Positions 17,536-26,861 are shown, counted from the first letter of the stretch. The stretch: DNA of 38,463 nucleotides from Bacillus sp. JCM 19058 (GCA_001310555.1 BAXO01000056.1:1-38463); one strand, 5' to 3'. Notes: generated by a model not told the origin, from the sequence alone. Numbers and translations are program-made.

Positions 17536-17682
17536 ACGTAGGTTTTATTTAAGAAAAGTAATATGAGTTGGACAGGCAGGCGGAGACCGCGCAATTTGGT
17601 GACCTGGATGGAAATATAGGTGAGCGTCTTGCCGACAAGGTTGTATGTAACTACAACTCATGGTATCTGGAGGATGAAAACA

Positions 17683-18160
17683 ATGCAAATTCGAACAATC
17701 AAAGGAGCCGATTATTACGTATTGTCGCCATTAATCAATGATTGGTGGGGAGGGCGACAAATGTCAGATATGTTGCCAAAGTTGTTCTTTGATCACTTCA
17801 ATAACACGAGCATTATTGCCGAAAAAAAACGGCGAAATAATAGGATTCTTAATTGGATTTTTGTCTCAGTCTCATCCCGATGAAGCCTATATACATTTTG
17901 TCGGTGTCCACCCCGAGCATCGAGAGCAAAATGTCGGTAAAGAGCTCTATGAGCGATTTTTTAGCCTCGTCAAAAGGGAAAAGCGCTCGAAGGTTCGTTG
18001 TGTAACCTCGCCGATAAATACAACATCTATTGCTTTTCATACAAAGATCGGGTTTGAAATTGAAAAAGGTAATAAAGTTGTTAACGGTGTCGCAGTCCAC
18101 GCTGATTATGATGGGCTTAATCAAGATCGGGTTTTATTTGTAAAAAGATTAACTGAATAA
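17683..18160 (+). pseudogene. GNAT N-acetyltransferase, single frameshift
   Basis: ATG 17683 follows GGAGGATGAAAACA. The frame begins MQIRTIKGADYYVLSPLIN and enters eight A at 17822-17829; with seven A it continues AEKNGEIIGFLIGFLSQSH and reaches the stop at 18158. The acetyl-CoA binding loop is HPEHREQNVGKELYERFF (motif A, consensus Q/RxxGxG/A, here QNVGKE), followed by SPINTTSIAFHTKIGFE (motif B). About 158 residues, the usual size for a single-domain GNAT. The substrate is unknown. It lies downstream of yjdM with a gap of about 150 bases and is probably transcribed alone. Confidence 0.8.
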
Positions 18161-18358
18161 GTGCGTAATCCATGAGAAGTTGATTACTGTCGGCTGATAA
18201 GCCCGCCATATCGGCAGGCATCCGTACTCTTTTGCCTTCGTGTAGGTGGTTATTTTTCCACTGTGGTGGAAAGAGTCGATGAGAGAGTGTCGATTGGAAA
18301 GGTTGTACAAAAATAATGGTGAGCCGGAATGACATAATCTCATATTTCCCCGCTTCAC

Positions 18359-18708
18359 TTACGTAAAGTCTTCCCATGTAAAATCGACACTTAAAATACC
18401 AATAGCCTCTTTTTTTAGAATAATAGTTTCTGTCAGAGGCTATTTCTGGTTTGCGAAAACAAACGAGATTTTTGTAATAACCAAATGCTTGACAAATTGA
18501 TGGTCGTACTGAATGAATGCCGCAGCGATCGTTTACTTCGTCATAGAAAATACAGGTCCCAAAGGAGCGTTGTTGCTGTTTCAACTCCTGCCGCTTCTTT
18601 GCGGGCATTGCTTTTATTTTCTTTTTTTATTTTCCTCATTTCGTCTTTCGTAATTGGAATGGGACCACAACACATTCCTCTGCAACCGTTACAAGGCAAT
18701 CTTTCCAT
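18359..18708 (-). pseudogene. YkgJ-family cysteine cluster protein, two frameshifts
   Basis: Starts at ATG 18708-18706 (GGAGATGATTGG upstream) with MERLPCNGCRGMCCGPIPI, the diagnostic CxxCxxxCC cluster of the YkgJ family, presumed to bind zinc or an Fe-S cluster. A further set follows, CIFYDEVNDRCGIHSVRPSI ending with a Cys, again typical. Two 7-base runs break the frame: 18622-18628 (six gives RKIKKKIKAMPAKKRQELK) and 18410-18416 (six gives SKKEAIGILSVDFTWEDFT and stop at 18359). The repaired length is about 115 residues. It is convergent with the GNAT gene. No biochemical role is established for the family. Confidence 0.8.
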
Positions 18709-19155
18709 CCAATCATCTCCTATAATGTTATTCTCGTTATTTAAAGGGTATGAAGTTCTAATTCCTAAACGGAAATCGTTCATTAAATTAGAATACAGTT
18801 TCATAATTATTGGATACTCTCGGTTACTGCCTACGATTTTTTTCATCCGACGCTGCCGGCAATTCACTCTTTGACTCCATCGAATGATTGTTAAAAGACG
18901 CAAAAAAAATCTTTAGACGCACTTGAAGACGGAAGTATCTCCAAATGAATCTAAAGACCTTAATTTGTAATACGAGATAAAGTCTGACAACTATCCCTTA
19001 CTTAAGTATTCTATTATAATTTTATCACACTTATCCGCTCACAACAAATTATTAACTATCGAATCGCCGTCAAATAGCTTTTTTTTCGGGGCGAAGGGAT
19101 CTGAAACCTATTCAAGAAAAGGTAATGTTGAACAAACAAATGATCTATAAAGGAG
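18709..19155. other. intergenic region between divergent genes
   Basis: AT-rich DNA with no convincing gene between the YkgJ start and the ABM gene. Several -10-like boxes (for example TATAAT near 19014) are present, but no -35 partner is clear. Confidence 0.3.
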
Positions 19156-19499
19156 ATGCTAGTTAGTGGAAAAACGAAAAAAACTAATAATAAACCGGTT
19201 GTGTGGATTAATGTGTTACCGCTAAGCCCGGTAAACTTGATGAATTAGTTGCGGTCCAAGCAGAAGAATTACGTAAATTCGAAAGAAATGATAAAGTTCA
19301 TGGTTGGATCGGCAGTCATTGGCATCGTTCAACTGAAGGTAATAAAGCGATCATGATGTCCATCTTCGAGAGCGTCGAAGCACACAAAAGCTGGCATGAG
19401 AAAATGGACTTCACGGAGCATTTGAGCAAGGTTGATCATTTGGTTGAAAGTGCGGAAGGAGGCTATTACACATTAGAGGAAAGCGTTGGGAGACAATGA
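19156..19499 (+). pseudogene. antibiotic biosynthesis monooxygenase (ABM)-fold protein, frameshifted
   Basis: Between 19220 and the TGA at 19497-19499 one frame encodes a compact dimeric alpha+beta barrel protein: KPGKLDELVAVQAEELRKFE, then GWIGSHWHRSTEGNKAIMMS, then FESVEAHKSWHEKMDFTEHL. This is the ABM pattern (tandem strand plus W/H-rich SHWHRS, and the xWHxxxxF helix), common in small quinol or heme-related monooxygenases. The N-terminus NNKPVVWINVL is in another frame and joins after restoring one base near 19218 (VLTAKPGK). The start is either GTG 19166 (AAAGGAG ten bases upstream, needing one more A) or ATG 19156, which sits too close to that site. The full protein would be about 112 residues. 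Confidence 0.65.
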
Positions 19500-19568
19500 G
19501 TGCTCGTTACATGTTTTCCTTTTTAAAATCATGATTCGGCTGTCAAAACTGCCTCACGCACTTTCTGG

Positions 19569-19610
19569 AAATACCGTGTCAGTTATTTATCACTGACGCG
19601 GTATTTTCAT
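19569..19610. terminator. bidirectional terminator between ABM and hydrolase genes
   Basis: AAATACCGTGTCAGT (19569-19583) pairs with ACTGACGCGGTATTT (19592-19606) with one wobble, loop of eight, T-rich on the right and the complement on the left. It serves both converging genes. Confidence 0.8.
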
Positions 19611-19619
19611 TAATCACTA

Positions 19620-20491
19620 CTAAACGTTTAGTTTGACCAGAAAGCTTTTAATTATTTTTGTGAACTTTTCCGGATATTCTTTTTGCGGCCAATGTCTAGC
19701 TTCTTCCATAATATGCAGCTCCGAATCGGCGATAAGCTCGTGTGCCTTACGGGCATGGGCAACCGGTACGGACCGATCTTGTGCACCATGGACAATTATT
19801 GACGGCACACCGATTTCCGACATCCTGTCCCCATAGGAGCTTCGTAAGCCTTTACGTCCCATGTACTCGCTCCTTTGCCATGTTTCAAATGCTCGGCCGA
19901 AATGAGGAACAAAGGCTTCCTGATAGATCTCGTCAACTAACTGATCGGTAATATTCTCAGGCTTGCAGATCAGACCGGCTTTAAGGATTAGCCGAATAAA
20001 TGCCTTTCTGCGCATCAAAAAAATAGCTTAGGCGATTCAGTGGTGTTCGCACGTAAAAATGATAGGTGATAAAATGCCATTCCCATTTTTTTTGCGATTC
20101 CGTTGGAGCTGACCAAACCAAGTGCACTTACCTTCTCCGGATATTGCAGCGTAAAACCTAAGGCAATCCCCCCGCCTAACGACAGTCCCATGACCATCGC
20201 CTTCTCTAATTGTAATTCGTCCATGAAGGCTTTAAGGAATTGGACGTAAAAATCGTTGGTATAAACCAATCCGTTGCGATATTCACTCTGACCGTAACCG
20301 GGCAAGTCCACGGCATAGACACGTGCCTGTTCGGATAGAGGACGAATCGCTTCACCCCATGATAACTTAGCTGAATCCATCCCAGCTCCGTGAACGAGAA
20401 TGAGCGGTGGGCCCGATTCTCCCGCTGTATAACAGTGAGTGTTGAAACCATTGACTTTGAACCAAATACTTTTTACTTCATTGGTTTCCAT
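19620..20491 (-). pseudogene. alpha/beta hydrolase, two frameshifts
   Basis: ATG 20491 (GGGAGGAATAGTA upstream) starts METNEVKSIWFKVNG. The product of about 290 residues has the alpha/beta hydrolase fold: oxyanion-hole HGAG, DLPGYGQS, the nucleophile elbow GLSLGG (Ser), the acid in VHGAQDRSVPVAHA and the catalytic His in EEARHWPQKEYP. Frame breaks: a T run on the coding strand near 20054 (one base too many; repaired FYVRTPLNRL) and seven T at the complement of 20017-20023 (six gives SYFLMRRKAFIRL). It is the second gene of a two-hydrolase unit, 38 bases after the first, and probably belongs to the TetR regulon. The substrate is unknown; the meta-cleavage hydrolase or haloperoxidase-like group is plausible. 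Confidence 0.8.
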
Positions 20492-20529
20492 TACTATTCC
20501 TCCCGTTAATGAGTCTTGTTTCACATCCT

Positions 20530-21302
20530 TCAAAATTGTTGTAAAAAAAATTCAATATTTTCGTTTACTTCCTGTGGATTGTCTAAATTGGTAGCATGGT
20601 GGGCGTCTTTTATCATTTTCAATTCAGCTTTTGGGATTTGGGTTTTCATGTAGGATGCTGTCGCAAAGTCATCGTGTCGTGGTCGCCACACAATAAAAGA
20701 GTTGGAAAGGCGACCTTATGCAAACTATCGCGGCTTTCCATTCTGGTAATGGCATCCCAAACACGAATCCAGTTATTGTGTGGGATCATCTGTACCGCTT
20801 CTTCAATGTACGTTTGGTTGTCCGGGTTAAATTTCGACATCATTTTGGCAGACAGTCTGGCCGAATGCTTCATCGATAAAAGCCGGGACGACCAGCGATT
20901 AAAGGGAACAAACAGTTTCTCATACCAATTAAATGTGTTCGTAAAAGGCGTTCCAATTAAAATTAATCCTGCGACTCGTTTCGGGTATTTGAACGCCGTC
21001 TGCAATGAAATGTGGCCACCCATGGATAATCCGCATAATACTGCTGACTTTATTTCCAAATGATCTAGCAACCCGTTCAAATCTTTGCTGAAATCGTTTG
21101 AATTAACTTTCCCTGCAGGAAGGGTTGAGTACCCATGCCCCCGCACATCCCAGACGACAGTCTGGTAAAACTGAGAGAAATAGTCCACTTGCTTCTCCCA
21201 TTGCTTATGATTAAAGGAAGCGCCGTGCGTGAACACAATAGGCTGCCCGGTTCCCCGAACTTCATAATACAGCTTCACGTTATTCACTTCATATATTGAC
21301 AT
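20530..21302 (-). pseudogene. alpha/beta hydrolase, one frameshift near the 3' end
   Basis: ATG 21302 (GAGGAGAGTGAGCAA upstream) starts MSIYEVNNVKLYYEVRGTGQ. Hydrolase landmarks are THGASFNHKQW, WDVRGHGYS, nucleophile GLSMGG, acid in LLCGDHDTM and His in KDAHHATNLDNP. One base, probably a G, is missing near 20665; restoring it gives HDTMDFATASYMKTQIPK and a stop at TGA 20532-20530. Length is about 258 residues. It is the promoter-proximal gene of the pair, divergent from the TetR gene, with two dyads between them. The two hydrolases are clearly different sequences, not a recent duplication. Confidence 0.85.
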
Positions 21303-21358
21303 TTGCTCACTCTCCTCAGGTCCAAGAATGATGAACACATTCTTAAGATAATTTAATT

Positions 21359-21471
21359 ATAAATATGAAATATAAAATAAATAAATTTCATATTTATATC
21401 TATATATTACGCAGAAAGGTAATCAAAGTCAAGATATTATGAAATTTTTCGTTTGAAATAGTTCATAATAT
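21359..21471. promoter_or_regulatory. two operator-like dyads between hydrolase and TetR genes
   Basis: Dyad 1: ATAAATATGAAAT (21359-21371) / ATTTCATATTTAT (21385-21397), perfect 13 bp. Dyad 2: ATATTATGAA (21434-21443) / TTCATAATAT (21462-21471), perfect 10 bp. Both contain TATGAA half-sites, one near each start. This is the layout expected for a TetR repressor that controls itself and the divergent hydrolases. Confidence 0.65.
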
Positions 21472-21504
21472 TTAGTATGCTGAACTCGAGGTGGAAAACA
21501 ATGA

Positions 21505-22146
21505 ATGGATTTGAAAGACGAAAAGAACGTAAAAAAAGAAAATATTCGCCTTGCTGCTTTACAGTTATTCATGGAGCACGGCTTTCGTAAGGTAAATATT
21601 TGGGAGATCGCTAAGAAGGCAGGCGTATCCCAAGTGACGATCTACAATTACTTCGGAAGCAAAGACGATTTAGCAAGGTATGTTCTCGAGCTCTATATGG
21701 AAGAACAGCTTAAAGAATTTACTCGATTTTATAATAGCTCCCAGCCTTTCTTGGAAAAGCTCGAATGGATTTTTTTTCAAAAAAAAGTGAAGGCATTTGA
21801 CACGATGAGTGTTGAGTTTTTGGACTCGTTTATATCGAGTGATCCGGAGATCGCTGAGGCGATAAAACAGTTTGAAGCGAAGTCAGTACCTTTGTTTGTG
21901 GGATTTATCGAGCAAGGGAAGGAGCAAGGATACTTCAATAATGATCTATCGATGGAAACGATTATGTTTTACATGAAACTGTTTAGCAGCCAAGCGATGC
22001 AACAGCTCGAGAAGATGCCGGAGGGCGAGCAGAAACGACGCGTATACAAGGAGCTGGTGACTGTGTTTTTTAAAGGAGTAATGGGAGAGCGCGTCGATGA
22101 ATTGCAAGAATTGCTGGATAACAACAGTAAAGCCGAAAACACATAA
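21505..22146 (+). CDS. TetR/AcrR-family transcriptional regulator
   Basis: A 213-residue regulator with an N-terminal helix-turn-helix (IRLAALQLFMEHGF, then IWEIAKKAGVSQVTIYNYF, residues about 14-50) and a divergent all-helical ligand domain. ATG 21505 keeps the frame open, but ATG 21501 (after GAGGTGG) followed by six rather than seven A at 21531-21537 would give MNGFERRKERKKENIRLAA, the usual opening of Bacillus members; I suspect that is the true start. An 8-T and an 8-A run in the middle (about 21770-21788) are in frame as given but should be verified. It is divergent from the two hydrolases, which it probably represses. The inducer is unknown. Confidence 0.85.
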   Translation: MDLKDEKNVKKENIRLAALQLFMEHGFRKVNIWEIAKKAGVSQVTIYNYFGSKDDLARYVLELYMEEQLKEFTRFYNSSQPFLEKLEWIFFQKKVKAFDTMSVEFLDSFISSDPEIAEAIKQFEAKSVPLFVGFIEQGKEQGYFNNDLSMETIMFYMKLFSSQAMQQLEKMPEGEQKRRVYKELVTVFFKGVMGERVDELQELLDNNSKAENT

Positions 22147-22173
22147 GTACATGCTTGAACATCCATAGTTTTT

Positions 22174-22196
22174 AAGGGGCGGGAAGCCCCTTTTTT
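22174..22196. terminator. terminator of the TetR gene
   Basis: AAGGGGC (22174-22180) and GCCCCTT (22186-22192) around a GGGAA loop, followed by T to 22196. It is nearly symmetric and probably also ends the lipoprotein gene from the other side. Confidence 0.8.
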
Positions 22197-22199
22197 ATG

Positions 22200-22683
22200 A
22201 TGGTGGTCATGGTTTCCGTCGTGCTTACTGTTCTTTGGTCGAAATTCATTCATAAGGGCTTCTACTTTCTCCGCAGGCACATCTCCAACAAGGAATCACT
22301 TTTTTTGGCATGACATGCATGCCGTGAGCAGTAACGTGGGTTTGGACGTAGTATATTCCTTATTCTTCAACTGTTCTGTTCACGGCATAGATTCCTTCTC
22401 CCTCATGCTCAGCTTCTTCCCAGTCACGCTCTTCTCGATCGTGCGCTTTCCAAATTTCAAATTCGACTTCATCAGCGTCTGTCACACGCCCCTCTCCTTG
22501 CGTTAATAGGAGCTTAAGTTCTGCTTCATCATTCACTGCAAGTTCATCGGGAATTTGAAGATATACTTCTAGTACACTGTACGATTGTTCCTCCTGAACT
22601 GCCTCTCCTCCCGTTGATGGGCAAGCGGATAACCATAATAAAGAAAACAAGATCATTGCATGATGCATTTTAACACTCATCAT
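22200..22683 (-). pseudogene. FixH/YtkA-like lipoprotein, disrupted
   Basis: ATG 22683 (AAGGAGAAAATA upstream) starts a protein with a lipoprotein signal peptide (MILFSLLWLSAC; the lipobox LSAC gives the acylated Cys). The mature part, YSVLEVYLQIPDELAVNDEA, then EVEFEIWKAHDRE and EGIYAVNRTVEE, follows the YtkA/FixH beta-sandwich pattern. An in-frame TAA stops it there, but the same frame continues as GIYYVQTHVTAHGMHVMPKK, the family's last strands. After one more base shift it continues FLVGDVPAEKVEALMNEF, ending in a His-rich tail (NHDHHH). The exact end near 22200 is uncertain. Its gene starts 16 bases after the PepSY gene stop, so they form an operon. Confidence 0.65.
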
Positions 22684-22699
22684 TATTTTCTCCTTTTTC

Positions 22700-24063
22700 T
22701 TAATCGAGCCAGGCTTTAATCGAGCGAAATTTAGGTAAAATCAGGCGGTCAAGGATAAAAACTAGGATGAGTGACAGACCGACAAGCGGCATAAGTAGCC
22801 CATGACGAGCATCATGCCAAACACAGTCCGAGTAACTACCTTATCCTTAGGCTTAGCGGGAGCTCTCATTTTTCCTTGTGGTTTACGTTTTCTCCACATC
22901 ATAAACGAACTGATAATGAGACCGATCAGCCTATGCAAACGATTAGTCCAATTATTTGATTGGCTAACCCGAACAAACGGCCTTCATGTAGGGCAATTCC
23001 ACCCTCGACAAGCTTGGCACCAAAGCTAAAATCGCTGAAGCGTACATCGCTCAAGATCGCTCCACTATACTGGTCGACATGTAAAGTGGCGAGCTCGCTC
23101 GGAGTGTGTAAGTTTGAAATTGTATAAACTCCCGTTTCATCAGCTGGGAGTGATAGTGTATATGGTTTGTTAACTCCTTCATTTGAAGCGATATGATTCA
23201 CCTCATCAAGGGTTAGCGGAACGTGGCCGCTAGAAGCCGAATCAGGGACAGGTAATTTCTCAGTGGCCCACGGGATATTCTGTGCTATATCTTTCGTATA
23301 TGAAATCGATTCAGGCTTCTCTCCGAAACTATAAGCGTATTGAGGTGCAGTAGTTAGCTCTGAATTTGTTTGCCTAAGACTCCAGACCAAGGCAGGCCAG
23401 TTGCAATTAAGACCAATATAAATAGAGATAGCCAAAACGCAGGAACGACATGCAAATCACGCCAAAACACTCTGCCTTTCCTTTTCAATCGAGGCAAAAT
23501 GGTTCCAAAAATGGCAGATTTATTTCGTGGCCACCAAATATACAGTCCCGTGATGAGCAAAATGATAGCCCAGCAGGCAGCCAACTCCACTAAACGATTG
23601 GCGAAAGCTCCTCCAATAATGAGCTCACTATGGAGCTTTTTAAAAAGCTCAGTCAATTTCTGTTCGTTGTTCAGCGACCCTTTTACTTTTCCATTGTATG
23701 GATTAACATAGGCAGAAAAGGCTTGTCCTTCTTTCATATAGCTGATTTCCGTCGTCCGAGACGGATCGTCCATCAACTTGATCGCTAATACTGAGCTTTC
23801 CGGTTCGATATTTCGTACAGCTTCCACTTGGTGCTCTAGCGGTAAAGTAGTTTCCCCGAGTTCCTTTACATAATAAAGCTCCTGATAGAGATAAGACTCA
23901 ATCTGCGGTTTGAACAAATAAACGGAGCCGCTAAAGGCGAGAATAATTAAAAAAAGGAGCAAAAAAACACTCCAGCGTAAAAATGCCAACGCCAAACGGA
24001 TTGATAGAGAGAGGCGCTTCTTCTTTTTTTCACTGATTTTAAGGGATGTTTTCTCTGTCTCAT
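22700..24063 (-). pseudogene. PepSY-associated TM protein, frameshifted
   Basis: The gene begins near ATG 24063 (AAGGA upstream). The true N-terminal frame reads SLYQSVWRWHFYAGVFF, the hallmark first helix of PepSY-TM proteins, and joins LIILAFSGSVYLFKPQIESY after removing one base from each of two 7-base runs (23949-23955 and 23961-23967). The middle holds a PepSY-like domain (EQAFSAYVNPYNGKV region), HSELIIGG, a second helix (IILLITGLYIWWPR), RDLHVVPAFW, and a third helix before a second extracellular domain ending LHEGRLFGLANQIIG. A break near 23400 joins VLGKQ to LRQTNSELT, and one near 22790 gives the last helix (PLVGLSLILVFILDRL) and TAA at 22702-22700. About 450 residues. Possibly involved in metal or ferric reductase-like membrane functions; unproven. 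Confidence 0.8.
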
Positions 24064-24657
24064 TTTCAATTCCTTCATCCTTTTATTTTGTTTACTGAAA
24101 TTTGTCGACGTATGGCGAGAGTAATATATGACCGTCGACTAACCTTATTAAATAAAAGAGTTGTGAAATATAGGTGAACTGGATATGTCAATTCAGAGAA
24201 AGTTACGTTCAAGCGCGAAGTATTAACGGCAAGGGAGTTGAACGAAGCTCAGAAAAAGAAAGAGCAGGAGGTATGCATTAGCAAATGACCTAAAGGCTAT
24301 CAAACTATGGTCGGAGAATGAGGGAAGCTCTTAGTGGGTGGAACTTCGATTCTTCAAGGTGAAGGATTAGAACTCATACAAGGTTGTTGAAAAAGGGTTG
24401 GCCGATCATTTTGAAAGTAAGACAAAGTCAATAAGGGAAAAAGGGTGACATACATGTTATTGTTTTTCTAAAAAGGAAACGTTATTTTAAATGAAAGGTA
24501 TGATTGAGGCTTTTCTTCGATTTTTAAAATGCTTAGTTTAAACGTTTAAAGTTGCTTAACGGGTATGGCTTAGGAATACCTATATCATGATAAAAAACAT
24601 TAGCACTTGCATGAAAGTAATATAATTAAAAGATATCAATATAAAAGGGGTGTATCG
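24064..24657. other. 600-base intergenic region upstream of divergent PepSY and VOC genes
   Basis: No real gene seen. A 14-bp palindrome TTTAAACGTTTAAA lies at 24537-24550, about 110 bases before the VOC gene. GTCGAC occurs twice (about 24104 and 24153) as an inverted pair close to the PepSY start. Short open frames here lack ribosome binding sites. Confidence 0.35.
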
Positions 24658-24996
24658 ATGAAACTTAATCATCTAAATCTGACAGTGAACGATGTTTCAG
24701 CTTCGAGAGAGTTTTTGGAAAAATACTTTGGTATGAAGTGTGTAGGAAGCCGAGGAAATGGCTTTGCTGCAATGTTTGACGCGGATGGATTCGTGTTAAC
24801 TTTAATGAAAGGAAACAATGTCCAGTACCCTAAGACGTTCCATATCGGTTTCCCTCAAGAGAATGAAGAACAAGTTGACAGAATCAACCAGCGACTGAAA
24901 AATGACGGATTCGATGTCACACCACCAGAACACGCTCATGGATATACCTTCTATGTAGAAGCCCCAGGGGGATTCACAGTTGAGGTACTATGTTAA
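24658..24996 (+). CDS. VOC-family (glyoxalase/dioxygenase-like) protein
   Basis: ATG 24658 is preceded by AAAGGGGTGTATCG; an upstream in-frame ATG at 24607 has no binding site. The 112-residue product is one complete VOC module: MKLNHLNLTVND at the N-terminus (His5), YFGMKCVGSRGNGFAAMF, TFHIGF (His62), and GGFTVEVLC at the end (Glu109). These three residues are the standard metal ligands of glyoxalase I, bleomycin/fosfomycin resistance proteins and extradiol dioxygenases. With a full ligand set it is probably an active enzyme; the substrate is not known. Intact, and followed by a hairpin. Confidence 0.85.
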   Translation: MKLNHLNLTVNDVSASREFLEKYFGMKCVGSRGNGFAAMFDADGFVLTLMKGNNVQYPKTFHIGFPQENEEQVDRINQRLKNDGFDVTPPEHAHGYTFYVEAPGGFTVEVLC

Positions 24997-25004
24997 ATGT
25001 ACTT

Positions 25005-25033
25005 GGAAAGATCGCTTTCTTAGCGGTCTTTCC
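25005..25033 (+). terminator. hairpin after VOC gene
   Basis: GGAAAGATCGCT (25005-25016) pairs with AGCGGTCTTTCC (25022-25033), one G-T pair, loop of five. It begins nine bases after the stop codon. No T run follows, but the position fits a terminator. Confidence 0.65.
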
Positions 25034-25546
25034 GGATAAATTATAACGATTCTCCTGAGAGATAATTTGAGCAAACACTTGAACGCAAACGGCTTACCGA
25101 TGAAACGGTAATTTGACACTGTAAACCTTAATAAACCAATTTTATGATAACCGTTCGACCTAAATACTTATTAAAGAAAGGTATGCAAGATTTATAGAAT
25201 TCGAACCAAGTAAATGGGAAGGTGAATTCTACAGATGGTTTTTAATCTGCAAATCATTCAAGGTTAGCGATCCTTGATGATTAAGCGTGGAAGAAGCTTA
25301 CAAAAAGTTTAAGGAAGAGAATTGTAACGATCCGAACAAGTATTAGTACAGTTGTTCTTATCCAAAATTGACATTATTCAAACCAAAAAAAATTAGGAAT
25401 AAAAGCATGTCTCTTTCAAAATCCGGAGGACGTCCAGCCCTTCAAATTATCGTAAAATAATACTATCCTTTCCTTAGACCTTATACATTTCGCCCTTCTT
25501 ATGGTAAAGTCTAGTAAACGTTTATTTTTCATGAGGAGGAATTTTA
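25034..25546. other. intergenic region with coding debris
   Basis: From about 25178 one frame reads ARFIEFEPSKWEGEFYRWFL and, after two stops, EEAYKKFKEENCNDPNKY before a further stop near 25345. It looks like the remnant of a gene I cannot identify. No other feature is seen up to the ferredoxin ribosome binding site (GAGGAGG). Confidence 0.3.
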
Positions 25547-25870
25547 ATGCCAACGATTCAAGTAGAGGGAAAAGGGGCCATTCAGGTAGAACAAGGAAAA
25601 AAGCTAGTACTAGGTTTAGAGGATAACGGCGTCGACATCCTGCATCGCTGTGGCGGAAATGCCCGCTGTACGACCTGTCGGGTCGAGCTCTTGGATGGGG
25701 ATGCCGGGCCTGTTGGGGAAGCGGAGGCGGCCATTCTTGAGAAGAAAGGTTATCAAGATTCAAATATCCGTCTTTCCTGTCAAATCCGGGTGCAATCAGA
25801 GCTTTGTGTTAAACCGGTGATGACAGCTTCTGAATCGGGAATCGAGCCCGGAAAACGTCCACTTGATTAA
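25547..25870 (+). CDS. 2Fe-2S plant-type ferredoxin
   Basis: ATG 25547 follows ATGAGGAGGAATTTTA, an excellent ribosome binding site. The 107-residue protein has the beta-grasp ferredoxin fold with cluster ligands C35, C41, C44 (CGGNARCTTC) and C78 (LSCQI). The spacing C-x5-C-x2-C-xn-C is that of plant-type [2Fe-2S] ferredoxins. The short C-terminal tail (SGIEPGKRPLD) is hydrophilic. It is a soluble electron carrier; no partner reductase or oxygenase is adjacent, so its client is unknown. Intact and ended by a strong terminator. Confidence 0.9.
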   Translation: MPTIQVEGKGAIQVEQGKKLVLGLEDNGVDILHRCGGNARCTTCRVELLDGDAGPVGEAEAAILEKKGYQDSNIRLSCQIRVQSELCVKPVMTASESGIEPGKRPLD

Positions 25871-25930
25871 TGAGACAGTTTAACCAACCAGCTGTCAGCC
25901 GACCGTGACGGCATTTATTTGAACCAAGTC

Positions 25931-25974
25931 AAAAACGCACGAGGTGGGGGAACCACCGCTTCGTGCGTTTTTTT
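25931..25974. terminator. bidirectional terminator between ferredoxin and ion channel
   Basis: AAAAACGCACGA (25931-25942) pairs with TCGTGCGTTTTT (25961-25972), with an inner GGTGG/CCACC stem. T run on the right, A run on the left, so it serves both converging genes. Confidence 0.9.
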
Positions 25975-25976
25975 GA

Positions 25977-26605
25977 CTAGGACACACGTCGATTTGCTTC
26001 TCTGCTTTTCATCTTCTTAACTAGTGCTTCAACTTTTGTCAGTCCCCATTGCAGCGCTAGGCCTTGAATGATGATCCCGATGATCGATGTTGCTGTTAAT
26101 GCCAAGATGATCCCTAAGTTTTCTATGACATTGATCGGTCGCCCGAAAAAGAAGAGGTGACCGAATGTTATCGCCAACGCTTCAAAAAACGTAGACACCG
26201 ACTGTTCAACAGCTAAAATAACTACTGCCTCGGTCATTAACAGAAACAAAAGAAACGAAATGAGTAGCGTAATCGATGAGTAAGAAAACTTTTTTTAAGT
26301 ATGGGGTAATATAATATTTTGTGATCGTTTTAATTCGAAAAAAATAAATCACTCGGACGATTCGTGCAACTTGAAAAAAATTGATCAAACGGAATAATCG
26401 CGATGATCAAGAAGGGGTTCTTTTTCAAAAATAACCATTTTTCCTTTACGATGAATAGCCGAATGAGGAAATCAGCTACAAAAATACCCCATACGATCCA
26501 ATTAATGATTGAATGATAGCTTTGGTCTGTCCAAATCGTTGTAATTGTCAGTAGCACGAGCAGTAACATGACCGCTTCGTAGCCTCTTTTCATGATAAGT
26601 TCCAT
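25977..26605 (-). pseudogene. ion transporter / voltage-gated channel-like membrane protein, two frameshifts
   Basis: Three frames form one protein of about 209 residues. It starts MELIMKRGYEAVMLLLVLLT at ATG 26605, has KNPFLIIAIIPFDQFF, then, after reducing seven T to six (complement of 26374-26380), QVARIVRVIYFFRIKTITKY. This Arg-rich helix is the S4 voltage-sensor-like segment of the ion transport family. Reducing a second 7-base run (complement of 26290-26296) gives KKFSYSSITLLISFLLFLL and the last helix. The TM-RVxRVxYFFR-TM order fits small Bacillus 'ion transporter' proteins. No canonical TVGYG potassium filter is seen in the pore region, so the ion is uncertain. Confidence 0.7.
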
Positions 26606-26749
26606 CGCGCAACCTCACTAATCTTTCAATGCTTTACTAAGCTCGATCTCCTGTCTAGGAAACGAGGAGAAGGAATTTAATTGCTAATTATATATACCTT
26701 AACACAGTCTAACGGGCCATGTGAGAGTATAGGTGTACTGGCAACACTT

Positions 26750-26826
26750 CACTCGATCTAAGGTAATGACAAATTCAATTACCTTTTGAAAAGAAGACAG
26801 CTAACGGCCCAAGTATTGATCGAGTG
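26750..26826. repeat. nested inverted repeats in the intergenic region
   Basis: CACTCGATC (26750-26758) and GATCGAGTG (26818-26826) enclose AAGGTAAT (26760-26767) / ATTACCTT (26778-26785). Flanking strings AACGGGCC (about 26711) and AACGGCCC (about 26803) also match each other closely. It could be a small folded RNA, a terminator or a mobile-element relic; nothing codes here. Confidence 0.4.
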
Positions 26827-26861
26827 GGATTTTATAGAGTACTATGCTAAATAGGGTTATA

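Noticed and set aside
18485..18874. Plus-strand frame of 129 codons opposite the YkgJ gene
   Set aside because: It is the shadow of the cysteine-cluster gene, which has a clear family signature and ribosome binding site on the other strand.
20596..21063. Plus-strand frame of 155 codons opposite the hydrolase
   Set aside because: Antisense to a convincing alpha/beta hydrolase; composition unlike a real protein.
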